The position numbers and the translations under genes are program-made. The notes below the pieces were generated by a model that worked only from the letters and a program-made list of their open reading frames with translations, did no database searches and was not told where the DNA came from. Below, in pieces: positions 60,949-64,000 of a stretch of DNA of 64,000 nt. This stretch comes from UMGS1370 sp963557065 (lineage in GTDB: Bacteria > Bacillota > Clostridia > Lachnospirales > Lachnospiraceae). The number at the start of each line of letters is the position of its first letter. Position 1 is the first letter of the stretch. Location: positions 1 through 64,000 of the forward strand of contig CAUWCT010000042.1 of the NCBI GenBank assembly GCA_963557065.1, written 5' to 3'.

Positions 60949-62292
60949 ATGATGGTATATTGCATTTGTTATCCCACCAGTTTTTTACTGGCCCAGGCCG
61001 GATGGAATATCCCATCCGGCCTGGTGCTCATTGGAACGGCTCTGTGGATGTACTGGCAGGATTACAGAGACAGTAAGAATCTGATCCATCTGCGGGGGCT
61101 GTTCTTTTTAGGATTTTTAGGGGGACAGGGAATTTCCTGTTTTAAACTAAGCAATCTTCAGACTCCCTGGTCCTGGATGACCTGGCTGTGCTTTTTTGCA
61201 GCAGAAACTGCGTTTTATATTGGATTTTCCCTGACAGAAGATCGGGACAGAAAAAAATGGGATGCAGGATCGTTTTCCCGGAATTTAAAAAAAGAACCTT
61301 CTGCTACATTGAGATTTTCCAGTCTGGGAGTGGGAAGGGGCAGAGTGATTGCAGATTCCGGCGGTCTGTTTTTAGCCATTATGGGAATCGGAGCGGTTTC
61401 TCTTACCGCTTTTGTGATTGAGGCAGTGGTTTTAGGATATATTCCTTTTTTCACAAAAGGGGTGCCTCATGCATATTCTTATTTTCACATAACCGGAGTT
61501 CACTATTTTACTGTATCCTGTGTGTTGGTGCCGCCGCTTGCGGTTTTATTTTATCTGGGAAAGCCCAGGGCAAAAAAGTGGGAGAAGGCTGTCTGCGCAG
61601 TCTCTGCGGCAGTAAGCTTAATTATCCCTGTTTTGTGTGTGTCCCGTTTTCAGCTTATTTTTTCAGTGGGATTGTCAGTTTTTTCCTATGCAGCAATCAA
61701 ACGAACGATCCGGCCGGGGACCATTGCCATAGTGGCAGCGGCTATGATTCCGCTTTATGTGATATTAACCATTGCCAGAAGTCATGATGTGGCATATTTA
61801 AATGGTATTTTCGAGATGAAAAATAGCAAAATGCCAATATTTATTACACAGCCTTATATGTACATCGCCAATAACTACGACAATTTTAATTGTCTGGTAG
61901 AAAAACTGCCGTCTCACACCTTTGGTCTGCGTATGCTGTTTCCTGTGTGGGCGCTGACGGGCCTGAAATTTCTCTATCCGTCTTTAGTGTCTTTTCCGCT
62001 TTATGTGACAAAAGAAGAATTAACTACGGTTACGTTGTTGTATGATGCCTATTATGACTTTGGGCTTATAGGAGTCATTGTATTTGCGGCCCTTTTGGGA
62101 GGAATCTGCGGATATTTGTCCAAACAGTTTAACCGCATGCAGAACCCGGCGGGATTTTTACTGTATGTTCAGATGGCTATGTATATGGCTCTGTCATTTT
62201 TTACCACCTGGTTCTCGAATCCGACTACCTGGTTTTATCTGGCGGCAACAGGAGCAGTCTGGCTGCTATGCGAAGTCGTCAGCCGAAAATGA
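60949..62292 (+). CDS. Oligosaccharide repeat-unit polymerase-like membrane protein
   Basis: A 447-residue protein with about 11 membrane helices and large loops, resembling O-antigen/capsule polymerases (Wzy). The motif set (VSRFQLIFSVGLSVFSY, IARSHDVAY, LLYDAYYDFGLIGVIVFAALLG) supports this, but families are diverse. No other polysaccharide genes are nearby, which is unusual. It sits inside the pts operon (3 bp after ptsI, 14 bp before the EIIA gene). Confidence 0.75.
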   Translation: MMVYCICYPTSFLLAQAGWNIPSGLVLIGTALWMYWQDYRDSKNLIHLRGLFFLGFLGGQGISCFKLSNLQTPWSWMTWLCFFAAETAFYIGFSLTEDRDRKKWDAGSFSRNLKKEPSATLRFSSLGVGRGRVIADSGGLFLAIMGIGAVSLTAFVIEAVVLGYIPFFTKGVPHAYSYFHITGVHYFTVSCVLVPPLAVLFYLGKPRAKKWEKAVCAVSAAVSLIIPVLCVSRFQLIFSVGLSVFSYAAIKRTIRPGTIAIVAAAMIPLYVILTIARSHDVAYLNGIFEMKNSKMPIFITQPYMYIANNYDNFNCLVEKLPSHTFGLRMLFPVWALTGLKFLYPSLVSFPLYVTKEELTTVTLLYDAYYDFGLIGVIVFAALLGGICGYLSKQFNRMQNPAGFLLYVQMAMYMALSFFTTWFSNPTTWFYLAATGAVWLLCEVVSRK

Positions 62293-62306
62293 AAAGGAGG
62301 ATGTAA

Positions 62307-62798
62307 GTGGTGTATAAGTCTTTAAAAGAAGTATTTGGAAAAAAGAAACCTCATGGGGAGATTTTTGCCCCAATAAACGGAACCTGTGTCCCGATGAGTC
62401 AGGTCAAAGACCCTACGTTCAGCCAGGAAATTCTTGGCAGGGGAGTTGCCATTATTCCTTGTGAGGGAAAGGTTACGGCGCCGCAGGACGGGGAAGTTCT
62501 GATGGTGTTTGAAACCAGGCATGCAGTGAGTATCCGCACAAACGACGGTGCGGAACTGATCATTCATATCGGTCTGGAAACCGTCAACCTCCATGGAGAA
62601 TATTTTACTTCCCATGTAAAGGCAGGGGACAAGGTAAAAAAAGGCGATCTCCTGATAGAATTTGATATGGAAAAAATAAAAGAGCAGGGATATGATCTGA
62701 TTACTCCGATTGTGATCTGCAACACGCCGGATTACCCGGATCTCATCTGCCATACCGGCATGGAAGTAAAGGCAGGGGATTTGATTATAGAACTGTAA
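62307..62798 (+). CDS. PTS glucose-type EIIA domain protein
   Basis: A 163-residue soluble EIIA of the Glc/Crr type: PINGTCVPMSQVKDPTFSQEILGRGVAIIPCEG, His72 (RHAVSI) and phosphorylatable His87 (IIHIGLETV). It would accept phosphate from HPr and pass it to a membrane EIIBC or act as regulator. The GTG at 62307, or the next GTG, follows AAGGAGG. No cognate EIIBC is in the window. Confidence 0.93.
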   Translation: MVYKSLKEVFGKKKPHGEIFAPINGTCVPMSQVKDPTFSQEILGRGVAIIPCEGKVTAPQDGEVLMVFETRHAVSIRTNDGAELIIHIGLETVNLHGEYFTSHVKAGDKVKKGDLLIEFDMEKIKEQGYDLITPIVICNTPDYPDLICHTGMEVKAGDLIIEL

Positions 62799-62829
62799 CA
62801 GATAAGAGCCTGAAAATAAGGAGGAAACC

Positions 62830-64000
62830 ATGATTTCAGAAAAGATGAAGCCCTTTATGCAGAATAACTCGGCAATCCGCGCCATGTTTGAAGAAGGGAA
62901 AAAGATGGCGGCTGTCTACGGAAAAGAAAATGTCTACGATTTCAGTCTGGGCAATCCCAGTGTTCCGGCTCCGGCAGCAGTCCGTCAGGCGATTTTGGAC
63001 GTGCTGGAGGAAGAAGACGAAAACATGGTTCATGGATATATGAGCAACGCCGGATTTGAGGATGTGAGAGAAGCGGTTGCAGAGTCCTTAAACCGCCGCT
63101 TTCACACCCATTTCCATCTGGGAAATATTATGATGAGTGTAGGCGCTGCCAGTGGGATGAATGTTATCTTGAAGACTATTTTAAATCCGAAAGAGGAAGT
63201 AATTGTCTTTGCGCCGTATTTTATGGAATACGGTTCCTATGTCCGCAATTATGACGGCGTTCTTACAGTTGTATCTCCTGACACCAGTACATTCCAGCCA
63301 AATCTGTGTGAATTTGCAGAGAAGATTTCCCAAAAGACCAGGGCAGTCATTATCAATACGCCCAATAATCCAACTGGAGTTGTGTATTCAGCAGAGACAT
63401 TGACGGAAATTGGAAATATTTTAAGAGAAAAAAGCGAAGAAATCGGCCATCCCATTGTGCTGATTTCCGATGAGCCATATCGGGAACTGGCATATGACGG
63501 AGTGGAAGTTCCTTATGTGACGAAATTTTATAAAGATGCAGTTGTGTGTTACTCTTACAGCAAGTCCCTGTCACTTCCGGGAGAGCGGATTGGCTATCTG
63601 GTAATTCCGGATGAACTGACAGACAGCAGCCAGGTATTTACGGCAGCGTCCATTGCCAATCGGGTATTGGGCTGTGTCAATGCGCCATCCATGATGCAGA
63701 GAGTGATAAAGCGCTGTGTGGATGAACAGGTAAACTTAGAAGCCTATGACAGAAACCGTAATCTTTTGTACAACACATTAAAAGAACTGGGATTTTGGTG
63801 TATAAAGCCGGAAGGTGCATTTTACTTGTTTGTAAAATCCCCTCTGAAAGATGAAAAAGAGTTTACAGATCTGTGTAAAAAACACAGAGTTTTGGTAGTT
63901 CCGGGAACATCCTTTGCCTGTCCCGGCTATGTGCGGATCGCATACTGCGTTTCCTATGAGCAGATTGAGCGTTCCATTCCCGCATTTAGAGAGATTGCAA
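62830..64000 (+). CDS. PLP-dependent aminotransferase, class I/II (partial)
   Basis: At least 390 residues, cut by the window end. The fold-type I start, SVGAASGMNVILKTILNP, NTPNNPTGVVY, SDEPYRELAY and SYSKSLSLPGERIGY (Lys245 as the Schiff-base lysine) indicate an aspartate-type aminotransferase. Substrate unresolved. AAGGAGG precedes ATG 62830, 31 bp after the EIIA gene. The last visible residues (IERSIPAFREIA) suggest that only a few codons are missing. Confidence 0.92.
   Translation, partial: MISEKMKPFMQNNSAIRAMFEEGKKMAAVYGKENVYDFSLGNPSVPAPAAVRQAILDVLEEEDENMVHGYMSNAGFEDVREAVAESLNRRFHTHFHLGNIMMSVGAASGMNVILKTILNPKEEVIVFAPYFMEYGSYVRNYDGVLTVVSPDTSTFQPNLCEFAEKISQKTRAVIINTPNNPTGVVYSAETLTEIGNILREKSEEIGHPIVLISDEPYRELAYDGVEVPYVTKFYKDAVVCYSYSKSLSLPGERIGYLVIPDELTDSSQVFTAASIANRVLGCVNAPSMMQRVIKRCVDEQVNLEAYDRNRNLLYNTLKELGFWCIKPEGAFYLFVKSPLKDEKEFTDLCKKHRVLVVPGTSFACPGYVRIAYCVSYEQIERSIPAFREIA

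Overview
The window looks like a chromosomal segment of a spore-forming, gut-type Clostridia, most likely Lachnospiraceae. The basis is gene content and synteny: the spoIIAA-spoIIAB-sigF/spoVA block, SpoIID-like and SleB-like wall proteins, an ATP-type PEP carboxykinase, cdaA-cdaR, strong AGGAGG ribosome-binding sites, frequent GTG/TTG starts and moderate GC. No rRNA, tRNA or intact transposase gene was seen.

Layout. 1-2436: leader and a 35-repeat type I-C-like CRISPR array; its cas genes would lie left of the window. 2.7-7.8 kb: iron-sulfur flavoprotein, CmpB-type membrane protein, rhodanese, Cys-tRNA(Pro) deacylase, a candidate small RNA, SleB-like hydrolase, YhcH-family protein. 7.8-9.3 kb (minus): ECF sigma factor, putative anti-sigma factor, membrane protein. 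9.5-13.0 kb: nucleoside and deoxyribose catabolism (acylphosphatase, deoB, deoC, pyrimidine-nucleoside phosphorylase). 13.1-17.7 kb: chemoreceptor with an extracellular CZB-like domain, lipoprotein, pckA. 18-24 kb: hflK-hflC, a 151-bp MITE, 6S RNA, AI-2E family protein, SpoIID-like protein. 24.2-26.9 kb: rpsO and pnp, each with a structured leader. 27-33.2 kb: M14 carboxypeptidase and an ABC-2 exporter. 33.3-34.7 kb: MNT/HEPN pair and a helical protein. 34.7-41.4 kb: one-module NRPS (C-A-T-R, predicted to activate Asn) between an XRE-type and a LytTR-type regulator. 41.5-44.3 kb: second MITE copy, CAP-domain secreted protein, AIM24-family protein. 44.5-49.6 kb: TPR protein, spoIIA operon, spoVAA-AB-AC. 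49.7-55.1 kb: second MNT/HEPN pair, lipoprotein, MacAB-like exporter. 55.3-64 kb: two membrane proteins, cdaA-cdaR, ptsH-ptsI, polysaccharide polymerase-like protein, EIIA(Glc)-like protein, and an aminotransferase cut by the window end.

The most interesting items are: (i) the small NRPS locus, whose specificity residues read as an asparagine code and which ends in a reductase, so the inferred product is an N-acylated asparagine aldehyde or alcohol, with its own two regulators, a TGCCA-box promoter and a G9 tract in the coding sequence; (ii) a cloverleaf-like MITE with 8-bp target duplications in two near-identical copies, plus a degenerate relative and a lone 14-bp end beside the CRISPR leader; (iii) RNA elements: a well-supported 6S RNA, a candidate orphan sRNA, and pnp and rpsO leader hairpins; (iv) a 52-aa membrane peptide gene inside the sigF-spoVA operon; (v) a chemoreceptor with a CZB-like zinc site outside the cell. 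Everything here comes from reading the sequence; no database search was run.
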